Positions 26,677 through 35,870 of a stretch of 51,791 nucleotides of DNA are shown here, in pieces. The stretch's first letter is position 1. Each line of letters starts with the position of its first letter. Source of the stretch: a bacterium. Its GTDB lineage: Bacteria > Moduliflexota > Moduliflexia > Moduliflexales > JAUQPW01. The stretch is from contig JAUQPW010000029.1 in assembly GCA_030550175.1 (NCBI GenBank), positions 1 to 51,791 on the forward strand. Direction: 5' to 3'. The position numbers were made by a program, and so were the translations under genes. Below the pieces are notes generated by a model. It ran no database searches. It saw only the letters and a program-made list of their open reading frames with translations, and was not told where the DNA came from.

Positions 26677-29265
26677 CTACGGGGAGGGGATAACCGGGGA
26701 CTGAAGAAGCTTTTGAACACTCTCCAGTAATTTCTTATCATCAAAAGGTTTAACCAGATAGTCATTAGCTCCCAGGGCGGTGGCTTTTTGATAGTGTTTT
26801 TCTCCGGCTCGGGAGGTTAAAACAATAATGGGAAGGTCTTGAAGTTCGGGTTTATTACGAACCTTTGTGATAAGCTCGTATCCATGCATTTTGGGCATCT
26901 CCAGATCGGTAATCAATAAGTCAAATCGGTGGGGTGAATTTAATTTGTTCCAAGCTTCCAGACCGTCGTGGGCTACCTGAACGGCATACCCTGCCTGATT
27001 TAAGAAATGGCTGACCACCTTTCGAATGCTGATAGAATCATCTGCAATTAACACTTCAGGAATATGTTTATCGGAATCGGTTGATCCTTCCTCATCTTCT
27101 TCTTCAATTTCCCCTTTACCTTCTTCAATTTCCTGCTCACTACCCGTGATCCATGGCCTATCCTCTTCTACTTGTCCTGCTACGGTTTCCAGGATATAAG
27201 AAACATCTAAGATTAATCGAACGGTTCCTTCTCCAGAGATCGTGGCCCCGGAGAACATACGAACTCTCTTGAGATAATCTCCTAAAGGTTTGATGACGAT
27301 CAGTTGTTGACCGATCAGTTCATCTACTTTTACAGCAATTTTTCTTTCCACAGAGCCCAGGATAATCACCGGAAGATAGGATGGTTTAGAAGACTTTTCC
27401 GGTATAGAGGGTTCTACTTCTGAAAGTTGGAGAAGTTTATTTAGCCGAATAAAGGTTAAAATTTGATCTCTTATGCGAATGACCTCCTGGCCTGTAACTA
27501 CATGGATCTGGTTGGGAGTGACGCGAAGTGTTTCTTCAACAGAATTGAGGGGGATTGCAAACTCTTGTCCACCCGCCTGGACTAAAAGGGCCTGATAAAT
27601 AACCAGGGTCAGGGGCAGCTTGATCATGAAGAGGGTTCCCTTTCCCGGCTCCGATTTAATATCTATGGAGCCGCCCAGCTTGGTAAGATTCGTTTTCACC
27701 ACATCCATCCCAACCCCTCTTCCGGATACACTGGTTATTTTCTCCTTGGTAGAAAATCCCGGAAGAAATATCAGTTGATAGGCTTCTGTATCACTTAATC
27801 GGTCTACCTCTGCTTGGGATTTAATACCTCTTTTTACAGCCGTTTCTCGTAACTTTTGTGGATTCATTCCTGCGCCATCATCACGAATTTCAATAATAAT
27901 CTGACTCCCCTGTTGATAAGCATTTAAAGAAATAGTTCCTACTCTGGGCTTACCCAATTTCTCACGCACATCCGGGGGCTCAATTCCATGGGAAACTGCA
28001 TTTCGAACGAGGTGCATGAGGGGATCCGCCATTTCTTCAATCACAGTTTTATCTAACCGGGTCTCTTCCCCTGCCGTAGTAAGAACCACTTCTTTTCCCT
28101 CTTCCTTGGATACATCCCGGACCGGTCTGTGAAATCGGTTGAAAAGATTTCCCACCGGGACCATTCGAATATTGGTGAGTCCCTCTTGGAGTTGCTCGGT
28201 GGTACTGCGGACCTGGGAAGATTCTACCTCAAAGGCTTCAAAAAAATTATGGAGTTGGTCGATGATTTCTGAAATGTCGGAGCCTATCTCGATCAAACTT
28301 CGGGATAAGATATTAAAATCGTCATACTTATCAAACTCTAATTCGGAAAACCCATTTAACAGGTCTTCTGGATGTGGGGACGTGGGGATGTGGGGGCTGA
28401 GAGATTCGGAGAAATGTCTCCGTGTCTCCGTGTCCCCATGTCTCCGTGTCCCAGAACTCCATGTCCTTATGTCTCCGCGTCCCCATGTCTCCGCACTCCC
28501 ATTTGGGTCCCTAAACAGGCTAAATTCATATTTTTCTTTAAAATCTCGTATTACTTTAAGTAATTTCGCCTTACTGAAATTGAGTTCTGTACTCACCTTA
28601 TTGAGGTAGCTAATGTGCTGATCGAGCCGATTCTGATTAATCACCAGGGCCCCCACCAGGTTCATCAATTTATTCAGGTCATTGATATTGACCTTAGCAA
28701 ATTGTTTCTCACTGGGTGCGACCAGGGATTTGGACATTGGGGCAGATTTCGAATCTGTTTGGGTTTTTAGCTCGGAGGGGGGAGTTTCTACTTTTAGTTC
28801 TGACTTTGAGGTTTGTACTTTTTTAACAGAAGGGGGAGATTTTACTTCGGCCGAGGTACCCGTACCAAGATCCGGTTCCAAAAATTCCCGATACTGGTCT
28901 TCAAACATGGGAATCAAGGAATCATCTTCTCCGATCCCATTTGAGATATTCTCCACCTGACTTGCCAGGGCATCAATGGATTGTAGAAGTAGAGTAATGA
29001 CCGGCTCCGTAGGTTTGATCTCCTGGCTTCGAATCTTCCCTAGCAGGTCCTCCATCTTGTGAGCCAGCTTACTGACCACATTAAACCCCAGCATCGCGGC
29101 AGATCCTTTAATGGTATGGGCGGATCGGAAGATCTCATCCACAACGCCTATATTTTCACTGTTTGCCTCCAGGGCCAGAAGTCCGTCATTAATTACCTGG
29201 ATGTGTTCTCCGGCTTCAACCAAAAATATCTCTGCTATCTCGGATTTGTTAAGTCCTTGGGTCAT
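26677..29265 (-). CDS. cheA: Hybrid chemotaxis histidine kinase CheA with C-terminal REC domain
   Basis: 862 residues. Order: Hpt domain (about 5-105) with phospho-His in IFRSAHTIKGSA; linker; kinase dimerisation region starting near 195; HATPase (about 385-540) with VRNAVSHGIEPP, DDGAGM and GRGVGMDVVK; CheW-like domain (about 545-690); acidic linker (EIEEGKGEIEEEDEEG); REC domain (about 735-855) with DDSISIRK and phospho-acceptor Asp in LLITDLEMPK. The layout is that of PilL/ChpA or FrzE-type kinases. A repeat-derived segment of about 44 residues interrupts the dimerisation region in frame (see 28370-28502). Confidence 0.95.
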   Translation of the reverse strand: MTQGLNKSEIAEIFLVEAGEHIQVINDGLLALEANSENIGVVDEIFRSAHTIKGSAAMLGFNVVSKLAHKMEDLLGKIRSQEIKPTEPVITLLLQSIDALASQVENISNGIGEDDSLIPMFEDQYREFLEPDLGTGTSAEVKSPPSVKKVQTSKSELKVETPPSELKTQTDSKSAPMSKSLVAPSEKQFAKVNINDLNKLMNLVGALVINQNRLDQHISYLNKVSTELNFSKAKLLKVIRDFKEKYEFSLFRDPNGSAETWGRGDIRTWSSGTRRHGDTETRRHFSESLSPHIPTSPHPEDLLNGFSELEFDKYDDFNILSRSLIEIGSDISEIIDQLHNFFEAFEVESSQVRSTTEQLQEGLTNIRMVPVGNLFNRFHRPVRDVSKEEGKEVVLTTAGEETRLDKTVIEEMADPLMHLVRNAVSHGIEPPDVREKLGKPRVGTISLNAYQQGSQIIIEIRDDGAGMNPQKLRETAVKRGIKSQAEVDRLSDTEAYQLIFLPGFSTKEKITSVSGRGVGMDVVKTNLTKLGGSIDIKSEPGKGTLFMIKLPLTLVIYQALLVQAGGQEFAIPLNSVEETLRVTPNQIHVVTGQEVIRIRDQILTFIRLNKLLQLSEVEPSIPEKSSKPSYLPVIILGSVERKIAVKVDELIGQQLIVIKPLGDYLKRVRMFSGATISGEGTVRLILDVSYILETVAGQVEEDRPWITGSEQEIEEGKGEIEEEDEEGSTDSDKHIPEVLIADDSISIRKVVSHFLNQAGYAVQVAHDGLEAWNKLNSPHRFDLLITDLEMPKMHGYELITKVRNKPELQDLPIIVLTSRAGEKHYQKATALGANDYLVKPFDDKKLLESVQKLLQSPVIPSP
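28370..28502. repeat. Short tandem repeat tract inside cheA, translated in frame
   Basis: G-rich units (gtggggacgtgggg, plus strand) face complementary tgtctccgtgtccccatg units across a spacer, giving an inverted structure like the intergenic repeats. On the coding strand it reads as residues of the TRRHGDTETRRH type. It sits between FSLFRDPNGS and LLNGFSELEFDKYDDF of CheA, the loop in the middle of the dimerisation region. Confidence 0.75.
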
Positions 29266-29325
29266 TCTTCCATTCTCCCTGAACCAGGATTAATTCCTCG
29301 GTACCGGCCCATGATTCAAGGTTAA

Positions 29326-31248
29326 TCAGATTCCGAAATCTTTATCTGTAATGAGACCTTCATCATCAGAATCTTCTCCAAATCCCTCATCCTCTTCTGC
29401 AAGGGAGGAAGCTGATGAAGAGGCTATCTTCTCCCTGGATGCCCGTGGAAGGAATCGAGGATCCCTTTCACGTAGTTTAAATCTCCCGATCGCTTCGGTA
29501 AGGCGGTCCGATAAGGTTGCTAGTTGTTTAATGGTCTCGGTGGTTTGTCTGACAAATTCCACGTGTTGGGCGGTGATATCAGAGATGCTCTCCATGGATT
29601 TAACGACCCCTTCGGTTCCACGAACCTGTTGTTTTGCAGCGAGGGAAATTTCATGGATAAGGTCCGCCACCTGTCCAACAATTTTATCGATTTCCTTAAG
29701 GGAGGCCCCTGCAATATCTGCCAAGCGGGTTCCCTCTTCCACTTCCCGAGTACCCTCTTCCATGGCCCGGACTGCTTCGGTGGTCTCGGCCTGAATTCCT
29801 TTAATGAGTTCTGCAATATTTTCTGTGGCTTTACTGGATCGTTCGGCCAATTTTCGCACCTCTTCGGCTACCACCGCAAACCCGCGTCCATGTTCACCTG
29901 CCCGAGCTGCTTCGATGGCAGCATTAAGGGCCAGGAGATTGGTTTGAGAGGCAATATCATCGATAACTTCCACAATTTCACCGATCTCCAGGGATCGATC
30001 CCCCAAACTTTTAATCTTCTTACTGGTCACCTGAACAGTATTTCTAATGCGATGCATCCCCTTAATAGTCTCCGCTACGGATTTCTCACCCTTTTGAGCC
30101 GCTTCGGTAGCTCTTTGAGACGCCTGGCTGGCCGCTTCGGCGTTATTAGAAACCTGCTGCATGGAGATAGAAATCTCATCGACCGCACTGGAAGTGTTGT
30201 TAATATGGACCCGCTGTTCTTCGGCTCCCTTTAACATGTGGGGGACGGCAGCTAAAATTTGCGTGGTAGCAGAACCGATATCTCCTGCAGCATCTCGAAC
30301 CTGCTCTACCAGAGACGCCAGACCTGTAATCATCAAATTAAACGCATCGGCCAAAGAGCCCAGAACATCAGCAGTTACCTCTGCTTCTTTTGTTAAATCT
30401 CCTTGAGCAGCAGCGGCAACAATATTAAGCATGTCTAAAATGTGGGATTGAATGGTATTCATGGCCTCCTCGGCCCTTACTCCAGCCTGCTTCTGTTGTT
30501 GAATATGCTCCATCATCTCATTCAGTGCATGACCCAACAAGCCAATTTCATTCATGACGGTAATTTCTGCCTTTTGCTCCAAATTCCCTTTCTTTACCCG
30601 ATGGGTTAAATCCAGCAATTCCCGAACAGGATTTATAATCTGCGAGAAAGTGATATAACGCATAAAGAGAATGCTGAGAACTATCATGATCAGGGCAACT
30701 AAGGTGACTTTCAAAATCTTGGAGTAAAGATAATTTTGTACCTCTGTTTTAACTCCCACATGGAGCTCCGCTTTTTGTTCCGGAATAACTCTGACTCCCG
30801 CATCGATAACTTCCTGGTCTGTGCTATCCAATTTAACAAAAAACCTCCGGTAACTGATTGCCTGATCTTTAGAAAGTGGATTGGGAGTTACACTGGCCGA
30901 AGAGGAGGCTCTGGCCACTACATTTCCGCCGGCATCCCGGACATAGATATAAACGATTTCAGGTTCCAGGGTTTTCATCAACTCCAGCTCTTTCTGCACG
31001 CCTACATAATCTCCTCGAGCGAAGTTCCCGGAAATATGGGCTGTAAGTACTCTTGCCACTGCACCCGCCTTTGTCTGTAGTTCTTTATCCAGGAAATTTT
31101 CCTGGTTAAAATTTAAAATGAAATACCCCATAAGGCCAAAGATAATAAGTAAAAGAACACTTCCCCCAATAAGTTTGGTTCCCAAACGGTGAACGACCGG
31201 AAGGTTATCCAAGGAAACTTCCCCTGGTTTTGCTTGATCTTTCAACAT
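29326..31248 (-). CDS. Methyl-accepting chemotaxis protein
   Basis: About 640 residues from ATG 31248. First membrane helix about residues 20-45 (SVLLLIIFGLMGYFILNF), an extracytoplasmic sensor of about 150 residues, second helix near 200 (LVALIMIVLSILFM), HAMP region(s), then a cytoplasmic signalling coiled coil with the hairpin tip IDDIASQTNLLALNAAIEAARAGEHGRGFAVVAEEVRKLA. There is no NWETF-like tether at the C-terminus. The longer frame from 31323 reads through repeat DNA and is not credible. Its ATG is preceded by a GGACAACGGATAACGGACAA tract, not by a recognisable ribosome binding site. Ligand unknown. Confidence 0.93.
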   Translation of the reverse strand: MLKDQAKPGEVSLDNLPVVHRLGTKLIGGSVLLLIIFGLMGYFILNFNQENFLDKELQTKAGAVARVLTAHISGNFARGDYVGVQKELELMKTLEPEIVYIYVRDAGGNVVARASSSASVTPNPLSKDQAISYRRFFVKLDSTDQEVIDAGVRVIPEQKAELHVGVKTEVQNYLYSKILKVTLVALIMIVLSILFMRYITFSQIINPVRELLDLTHRVKKGNLEQKAEITVMNEIGLLGHALNEMMEHIQQQKQAGVRAEEAMNTIQSHILDMLNIVAAAAQGDLTKEAEVTADVLGSLADAFNLMITGLASLVEQVRDAAGDIGSATTQILAAVPHMLKGAEEQRVHINNTSSAVDEISISMQQVSNNAEAASQASQRATEAAQKGEKSVAETIKGMHRIRNTVQVTSKKIKSLGDRSLEIGEIVEVIDDIASQTNLLALNAAIEAARAGEHGRGFAVVAEEVRKLAERSSKATENIAELIKGIQAETTEAVRAMEEGTREVEEGTRLADIAGASLKEIDKIVGQVADLIHEISLAAKQQVRGTEGVVKSMESISDITAQHVEFVRQTTETIKQLATLSDRLTEAIGRFKLRERDPRFLPRASREKIASSSASSLAEEDEGFGEDSDDEGLITDKDFGI

Positions 31249-31255
31249 CTTTTTT

Positions 31256-31345
31256 TGTCCGTTATCCGTTGTCCATAGTCCGCAGTTTACTCTAAAAGAC
31301 AACGAACAGGGGACAACAGGCAAAGGACAATAGACAGAGAGTACA
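31256..31345. repeat. TTGTCCR/YGGACAA repeat between cheW and the MCP gene
   Basis: Units gtccgttatccgttgtccatagtcc (31258-31283) and the opposing acaacgaacaggggacaacaggcaaaggacaatag (31301-31335) form a degenerate inverted pair. Same family as 24944-25079. It touches the MCP start codon. Confidence 0.7.
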
Positions 31346-31365
31346 AACTACAGACCCTAAAGCGG

Positions 31366-31866
31366 TTATAGCTGAATTTTTTCATAAATCTTATCAAAGT
31401 CCAAAAGAACGAGAAAATCATCTTGAAATTGAATAATTTCCGATACAAACTGGAGGTTTGATACCGGACTCTGGATATAGGACGGCTCGATAATATTTTT
31501 TTCAAGATGATAAACTCCTAAAACAGCATCCACTCTAAAGCCAATCCGGTTTCCTGCGAGGTTCATAATAAGAATCCGATTTTCTTTATTGATCTCTTTT
31601 AAGCTAAGTCCTAAAACTTCCCGGATATCGACCACGGGGATAATATCTCCCCTCAGGTTAATAACCCCCAATAAAAAAGAAGGTGTGGTAGGCACCGGTG
31701 TGATATCTACCATTCTTATAATTTCCTGAACCTTCAGGGCATAGATACCGAAAGGGGTGCCTCCTAATTTAAACAGGCATACCTGGATAATTTCAAGCGT
31801 TTCTCCGGATTCCGGAGCCTTTTCTTCTTCCTGTGGAATTTCTACTTGTTTAAGTGGATCTGGCAT
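31366..31866 (-). CDS. cheW: CheW-like chemotaxis protein
   Basis: 166 residues with a short acidic N-terminal extension (PQEEEKAPESGE), then a CheW domain: VCLFKLGGTPFGIYALKVQEIIRMVDITPVP split around a conserved LLGVINLRGDIIPVVDIREVLGL core, and a C-terminal LVLLDFDKIY. Couples receptors to CheA; PilI-like by position next to a CheY-like regulator and an MCP. Confidence 0.9.
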   Translation of the reverse strand: MPDPLKQVEIPQEEEKAPESGETLEIIQVCLFKLGGTPFGIYALKVQEIIRMVDITPVPTTPSFLLGVINLRGDIIPVVDIREVLGLSLKEINKENRILIMNLAGNRIGFRVDAVLGVYHLEKNIIEPSYIQSPVSNLQFVSEIIQFQDDFLVLLDFDKIYEKIQL

Positions 31867-31927
31867 AGAAGTGGGTGAAGGAGCAATAGGCCGTAGCCGG
31901 TTTAACTGGCTCGCTACGCATCGTTCC

Positions 31928-32293
31928 CTATGCCCCCAAGTACTTCTTCACAATAGCCAGCAAATCCTCAGGATTATAGGGTTTTACCAGATAATCGGAG
32001 GCACCTTGCTGTTTACCCCAGACTTTATCAAAATCTTTGTCCTTAGAAGACACCAGAATAATAGGCGTATTTTTAAACCGGGGGTCATTTCTCAATTCCC
32101 GGCAAACCTGGAATCCGTTTTTCTTAGGCATAACCACATCCATAAGTATCAATTGAGGTTTAATAGCCCTGGCTTTTTCAATCCCATCCTCACCATCTTT
32201 GGCAATAGCTAAGGTATGCGGAGTAGATTGTAAAACCCGTTTCATGATCTCAATCTCAACCAGACTGTCCTCAATGATGAGAATCCGTCCCAT
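31928..32293 (-). CDS. CheY/PilH-like single-domain response regulator
   Basis: 121 residues, one REC domain: IIEDSLVEIEIMKRVL with the acidic pair at the start, phospho-acceptor Asp in LILMDVVMPKKNG near 52, the Ser in ILVSSKD and Lys in YLVKPYNPEDLL. No output domain, so signalling is by protein binding. 14 bp downstream of the double-REC gene; with it, corresponds to the PilG/PilH pair of twitching chemosensory systems. Confidence 0.93.
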   Translation of the reverse strand: MGRILIIEDSLVEIEIMKRVLQSTPHTLAIAKDGEDGIEKARAIKPQLILMDVVMPKKNGFQVCRELRNDPRFKNTPIILVSSKDKDFDKVWGKQQGASDYLVKPYNPEDLLAIVKKYLGA

Positions 32294-32307
32294 AAAACCT
32301 CCTACTT

Positions 32308-33492
32308 CTATTGTTTAGATTTCCTGATAAATTCTATAATTTTATCGACTTTATCCTGAACTCCCTTGACCCTATCCTGGATTAACTTTTCGATATGCTT
32401 CAGAATCTTTTCCTGAAACATTTTAGAAAGTTGGGCTTCCATAATCTTTTCTATCTTGGCTTCAAAATCACCCGAGGCTAACCACTTGTTTATCTCTTCC
32501 TGCACAAGGACCTGGATATTCTGTTGGACAGGAGGGGTTATAGGGGGAGTTTCAGGTGCTTTCATCCCATCTGTGGAGGGATGGAGAGGGGTCAGGGGCT
32601 CCGCGGTAGAGGGAACTTCAACGACTTCTTGAGGAGATGGGGCTATTGCAGGTGTAAGAGAAGCTTTTTGGGTATCGCGGCTTTCAAGGGTCTGACGAAT
32701 TTTTGTAATAAGTTCTTCCGGTTGAAAAGGTTTGGTGATATATCCTGTAACCCCCAGTTCGCTTACAAATTTATCCCCTACCTTATCTCCTTTGGAAGTG
32801 ACGAGAATCACCGGAATGTGTTTTAGCTGCTCGTCCTTCTGAAGAAGTCGGCAAACCTGAAAACCGTTCATACGCGGCATAACGAAATCTAACAGGATGA
32901 GATCCGGCATGATTTCTCTGGCTTTGTTGATTCCATCCAGGCCGTCGGAAGCCGTTATCACCTTAAAGCCTTCAGCGGTTAAAATCATACTCACCAGTTT
33001 TCGAACTACCGAGCTGTCATCTACAGAGAGGATTTTGATAGCGGAGCTATCCTTTTTTATTGCCAAATCCGGAGGGCTCCCTGCCTTCGTCTCCAAAGGA
33101 CTTTCCCCTTCACCTCCTGTTCCCCTCTCCCAATTTGAGGGAGGAAGTGAAGCAATTCGAGACCGCATTTCTTCAGGATCTAAGGGCTTTTGTAGTAAAC
33201 CTTTGAAATTAGATAGATTTTTAATCTCTTCGCTAACCTGGGAATTATTTGAAATGAAAAAAACAGGAATCGATTGGAAGCCCTTATGTTTGGTAATAGT
33301 GGAAGAGAATTTTTCTTCTTTTATCTTTAATGAATCCGTATCCACCAACACCGCAGCCGGCCTGATCATCAAGGCTAAGATTAAACCATCTATCTCGTTG
33401 GGAACTCGAAGGGATTTAAATTGACCGGATGCAATCCCATCTAATTCTTTCTGGAGAGATTCTTCCCCTGTAACTAAGAGTAAAGTTTTCAT
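32308..33492 (-). CDS. Two-REC-domain response regulator with C-terminal coiled coil
   Basis: 394 residues. The first REC-like domain (about 1-110) is degenerate: ALMIRPAAVLVDTDSL holds a possible Asp, but the N-terminal acidic pair is missing. A Pro/Gly-rich linker (about 112-145) contains NWERGTGGEGESP, which looks repeat-derived. A canonical REC domain (about 150-270) follows, with SVDDSSVVRKL, LILLDFVMPRMNG and ITKPFQPEEL. Then a Pro/Thr-rich linker and a C-terminal amphipathic helix (NKWLASGDFEAKIEKIM onward). First gene of the chemosensory operon, just behind its promoter. Confidence 0.88.
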   Translation of the reverse strand: MKTLLLVTGEESLQKELDGIASGQFKSLRVPNEIDGLILALMIRPAAVLVDTDSLKIKEEKFSSTITKHKGFQSIPVFFISNNSQVSEEIKNLSNFKGLLQKPLDPEEMRSRIASLPPSNWERGTGGEGESPLETKAGSPPDLAIKKDSSAIKILSVDDSSVVRKLVSMILTAEGFKVITASDGLDGINKAREIMPDLILLDFVMPRMNGFQVCRLLQKDEQLKHIPVILVTSKGDKVGDKFVSELGVTGYITKPFQPEELITKIRQTLESRDTQKASLTPAIAPSPQEVVEVPSTAEPLTPLHPSTDGMKAPETPPITPPVQQNIQVLVQEEINKWLASGDFEAKIEKIMEAQLSKMFQEKILKHIEKLIQDRVKGVQDKVDKIIEFIRKSKQ

Positions 33493-33611
33493 GGATGGTA
33501 CCTTTTTTTAAGCAGAATAAAACACCCCTATAAACGATCTTTATAATCAGTTCTAAAGTTTAAGATGACTCTCTAAAATTCCAAATCCCTTACGCTATAG
33601 AATGTGGGTGT

Positions 33612-33639
33612 ATTTTATCGTTTATAAAGATTTTGTCAA
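33612..33639 (-). promoter_or_regulatory. Promoter of the chemosensory operon
   Basis: On the minus strand TTGACA (complement of 33634-33639), 16 bases, TAAAAT (complement of 33612-33617). A perfect 10-base inverted repeat TATAAACGAT links the spacer (33616-33627) with the leader near 33520-33531, a possible operator or leader hairpin. Confidence 0.72.
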
Positions 33640-33724
33640 GAATAATTGATAAGATCTCTAATTTTAGTATCTTAAAGCAGGTAGAGGAATTTGGAGGGGG
33701 TTAAGGAATCTATCTCCTCACCCA

Positions 33725-34870
33725 CTAACCCCGTGTAAGGGTAATTTCGGATATCTCACCTGATACATTAAGACGAACGGGTGGACCCGTTGTACCCGTA
33801 CCGCGGGAAACATAGAGGGTGCTGGATCCTATTCGGTAGAGACCGGCTACGAAGTGATGATAAAGACGCGACATGTTTAAGGTTTTGGGTGCAATGGGAA
33901 AAGCAACCTGTCCTCCATGGGTATGCCCGGAAAGGGTTAAATCCACACGATTTTCGACGGCTTCCGGGAATAGGGAAGGATCATGGGCGAGAAGGATGGT
34001 CGGGGCTCCTTTCGGCCTTTTTGCAAGGGCTAATTTTATATCTGCCCGACGCGTCCAGGTATCGTCCACACCGGCCAGGAAGAGGGAAGGTTTATGGGGA
34101 TTTAGGATCCTTCCTTGATTCCGAAGGACCTCGATGCCCGCTCGCTTCAATGCCAGAATTAATTGCCTGGTATCCCCAAAATAATCATGGTTTCCCAGAA
34201 CAGCGACCACTCCATCTGGGGCTGACAATCTGGATAAAGCTTCTCCTAACTCTTCAATATACAGGTCTCCGGCGGAAATATAATCTCCTGTGAGAACAAT
34301 GAGATGGGGAGCCAGTGCATTGGCCTGTTCAACCCATCGGGCAATCCAAGAACCCGGCGTGAAACGGCTGCAATGTAAATCCGTCATCTGAACAATCCGA
34401 TATCCTTCATAGGCTTCAGGCAAATTGGGAATGGATACTGTCACCCGGTCCACACAAAGGTTTTGTCGGCGCCAGAGAACTATGTAACTTGCATAGGTTA
34501 AGGCCCATAGAAAGGCACTTCGGGAAAATAAATCTAACAAAGCATGTTCTCCAATAGCCGTCATGGGTGAAAGTAAAAGGTAAGCCAGGAGAATAGGTAC
34601 CTTGATACAGGTATAGAGCAGGGAAGCCGTCCACCAGATATAAAAAGGAAACTCTGTAAGATAAAGTCTCCATAAAGATCGGGGGGGTTCGTAAAATCGT
34701 CCAACCAGGATGTGAGAAAGGAGAGGAAAAAGAGGAAAATTAATAAAAATACCTAAAACTATAACCGGATAACTCCCAATCCATCGGGATAAATCCAGGA
34801 ATACGGGAATCTGAATGCTGAAAGCGATCAGGATGGATAAACTAAAAAGGCGAAAAAATCCACACTTCAT
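33725..34870 (-). CDS. Membrane-anchored metallophosphoesterase (YaeI/YkuE-like)
   Basis: 381 residues. Four to five hydrophobic segments fill the N-terminal half (about 1-150), then a calcineurin-like phosphoesterase domain with all metal motifs: VQMTDLHCSRF, VLTGDYIS, VLGNHDYFGD, LLAHDPSLF and LSGHTHGGQV. The family includes UDP-2,3-diacylglucosamine and other phospholipid-headgroup hydrolases; substrate here unknown. A single gene running away from cysQ-like 35062, with a palindromic repeat between the two. Confidence 0.9.
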   Translation of the reverse strand: MKCGFFRLFSLSILIAFSIQIPVFLDLSRWIGSYPVIVLGIFINFPLFPLLSHILVGRFYEPPRSLWRLYLTEFPFYIWWTASLLYTCIKVPILLAYLLLSPMTAIGEHALLDLFSRSAFLWALTYASYIVLWRRQNLCVDRVTVSIPNLPEAYEGYRIVQMTDLHCSRFTPGSWIARWVEQANALAPHLIVLTGDYISAGDLYIEELGEALSRLSAPDGVVAVLGNHDYFGDTRQLILALKRAGIEVLRNQGRILNPHKPSLFLAGVDDTWTRRADIKLALAKRPKGAPTILLAHDPSLFPEAVENRVDLTLSGHTHGGQVAFPIAPKTLNMSRLYHHFVAGLYRIGSSTLYVSRGTGTTGPPVRLNVSGEISEITLTRG

Positions 34871-34960
34871 ACGCTAATATGCTTATAATCTAAAAAACCC
34901 AATCCGATGGGTCAAGAAAAAACGTATTGACGTCTTTAAGGCTTTCTGACAGAATAAACC

Positions 34961-35033
34961 CAGGAGCCAAAACTCAGAACCCAGAGTGGATAATCCTTTT
35001 TTATCTATTTTGGCTTCTGAGCTTTGGCTCCTG
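34961..35033. repeat. Palindromic repeat (CAGGAGCCAAAACTCAGAA arms) upstream of the CysQ-like gene
   Basis: Arms 34961-34979 (caggagccaaaactcagaa) and 35015-35033 (complement with one mismatch) are separated by 35 bases. It lies just ahead of ATG 35062 and no promoter or ribosome binding site for that gene is obvious. It is a short heptamer-like class (aggagcc, actcaga) as reported for STRR repeats in other bacteria. Confidence 0.8.
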
Positions 35034-35061
35034 ATTTTTGACCCCTTACCGATTCTAATCT

Positions 35062-35868
35062 ATGAAAGAATTAGACGCTGCCAAACAAGCTGCACAAGAA
35101 GCAGGCCAGATTATCCGTTCTTATTATCAGAAGGTTTATCAAACCTCTTACAAGGAAGGTTATCGAGATGAAAGTGGGATTAAAATAAATCCGGTCACCG
35201 AAGTGGATCTTAAATCCAATGAAAAAATACAAGAGGTTTTAAAAGGCACATTCCCTGACTACGGATGGTTATCGGAGGAGACGAAGGACTCAGAAGAGCG
35301 ATTTCATAAGAAAAGGGTTTGGATTGTAGATCCCCTGGATGGAACCAAGGAGTTTATCGGTGGAATTCCAGAATTTACGGTTTCTATTGGGTTAGTAGAA
35401 GACGGAATACCGGTGGTGGGTGTGATCTATAATCCCATCACAGAAGAATTATTCTGGGCCTCAAAGGGAGGCGGCTCGTTTTGTGGAGATCAGCGCCTCC
35501 AATGCTCTCGTCAAGAGCATCTCCCCTCTGTCCGACTCATCGTGAGTCGTTCTGAATATCAAAAAGGCAAGACAGAATCGTTCAAATCCCTGGTTTCTGA
35601 AATCATTCCTTTAGGAAGCAGTGCCTATAAATTAGGGGTTTTAGCCCAAGGCCGGGGCGACCTCTACCTGAGTCATCATCCTTTGAGTGAGTGGGATATC
35701 TGTGGAGGTCATCTGATTTTACAAGAAGCCGGGGGAATCCTGCTGGATTTTAATGGAAAGGAAATAAAATATAACCAGAAGAGGGTTGAAACCGGTGGAG
35801 GAATCCTTGCAGGAAACGAAGCCCTGGTGAGAAAAACACTTCAGAAGCTGGATCTCTTCTTAACTTGA
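35062..35868 (+). CDS. Inositol monophosphatase family protein, CysQ-like 3'(2'),5'-bisphosphate nucleotidase
   Basis: 268 residues of the lithium-sensitive Mg-dependent phosphatase superfamily. Metal ligands: the Glu-Glu pair of WLSEETKD near residue 72, IVDPLDGTKEFIGGIPEF near 91-108, and EWDICGGHLILQEAGG near 212-227. The GTKEF variant of the DGT motif favours CysQ (PAP/PAPS hydrolysis) over inositol monophosphatase. That would fit with sulfate activation by Sat at 7 kb, though the two genes are far apart. Cytoplasmic, no signal peptide. Confidence 0.85.
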   Translation: MKELDAAKQAAQEAGQIIRSYYQKVYQTSYKEGYRDESGIKINPVTEVDLKSNEKIQEVLKGTFPDYGWLSEETKDSEERFHKKRVWIVDPLDGTKEFIGGIPEFTVSIGLVEDGIPVVGVIYNPITEELFWASKGGGSFCGDQRLQCSRQEHLPSVRLIVSRSEYQKGKTESFKSLVSEIIPLGSSAYKLGVLAQGRGDLYLSHHPLSEWDICGGHLILQEAGGILLDFNGKEIKYNQKRVETGGGILAGNEALVRKTLQKLDLFLT

Positions 35869-35870
35869 AC

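Noticed and set aside
31249..31323. Longer MCP start adding MPVVPCSLSF...
   Set aside because: These 25 codons come from the TTGTCCR repeat; the real N-terminus begins just before the first membrane helix at 31248.
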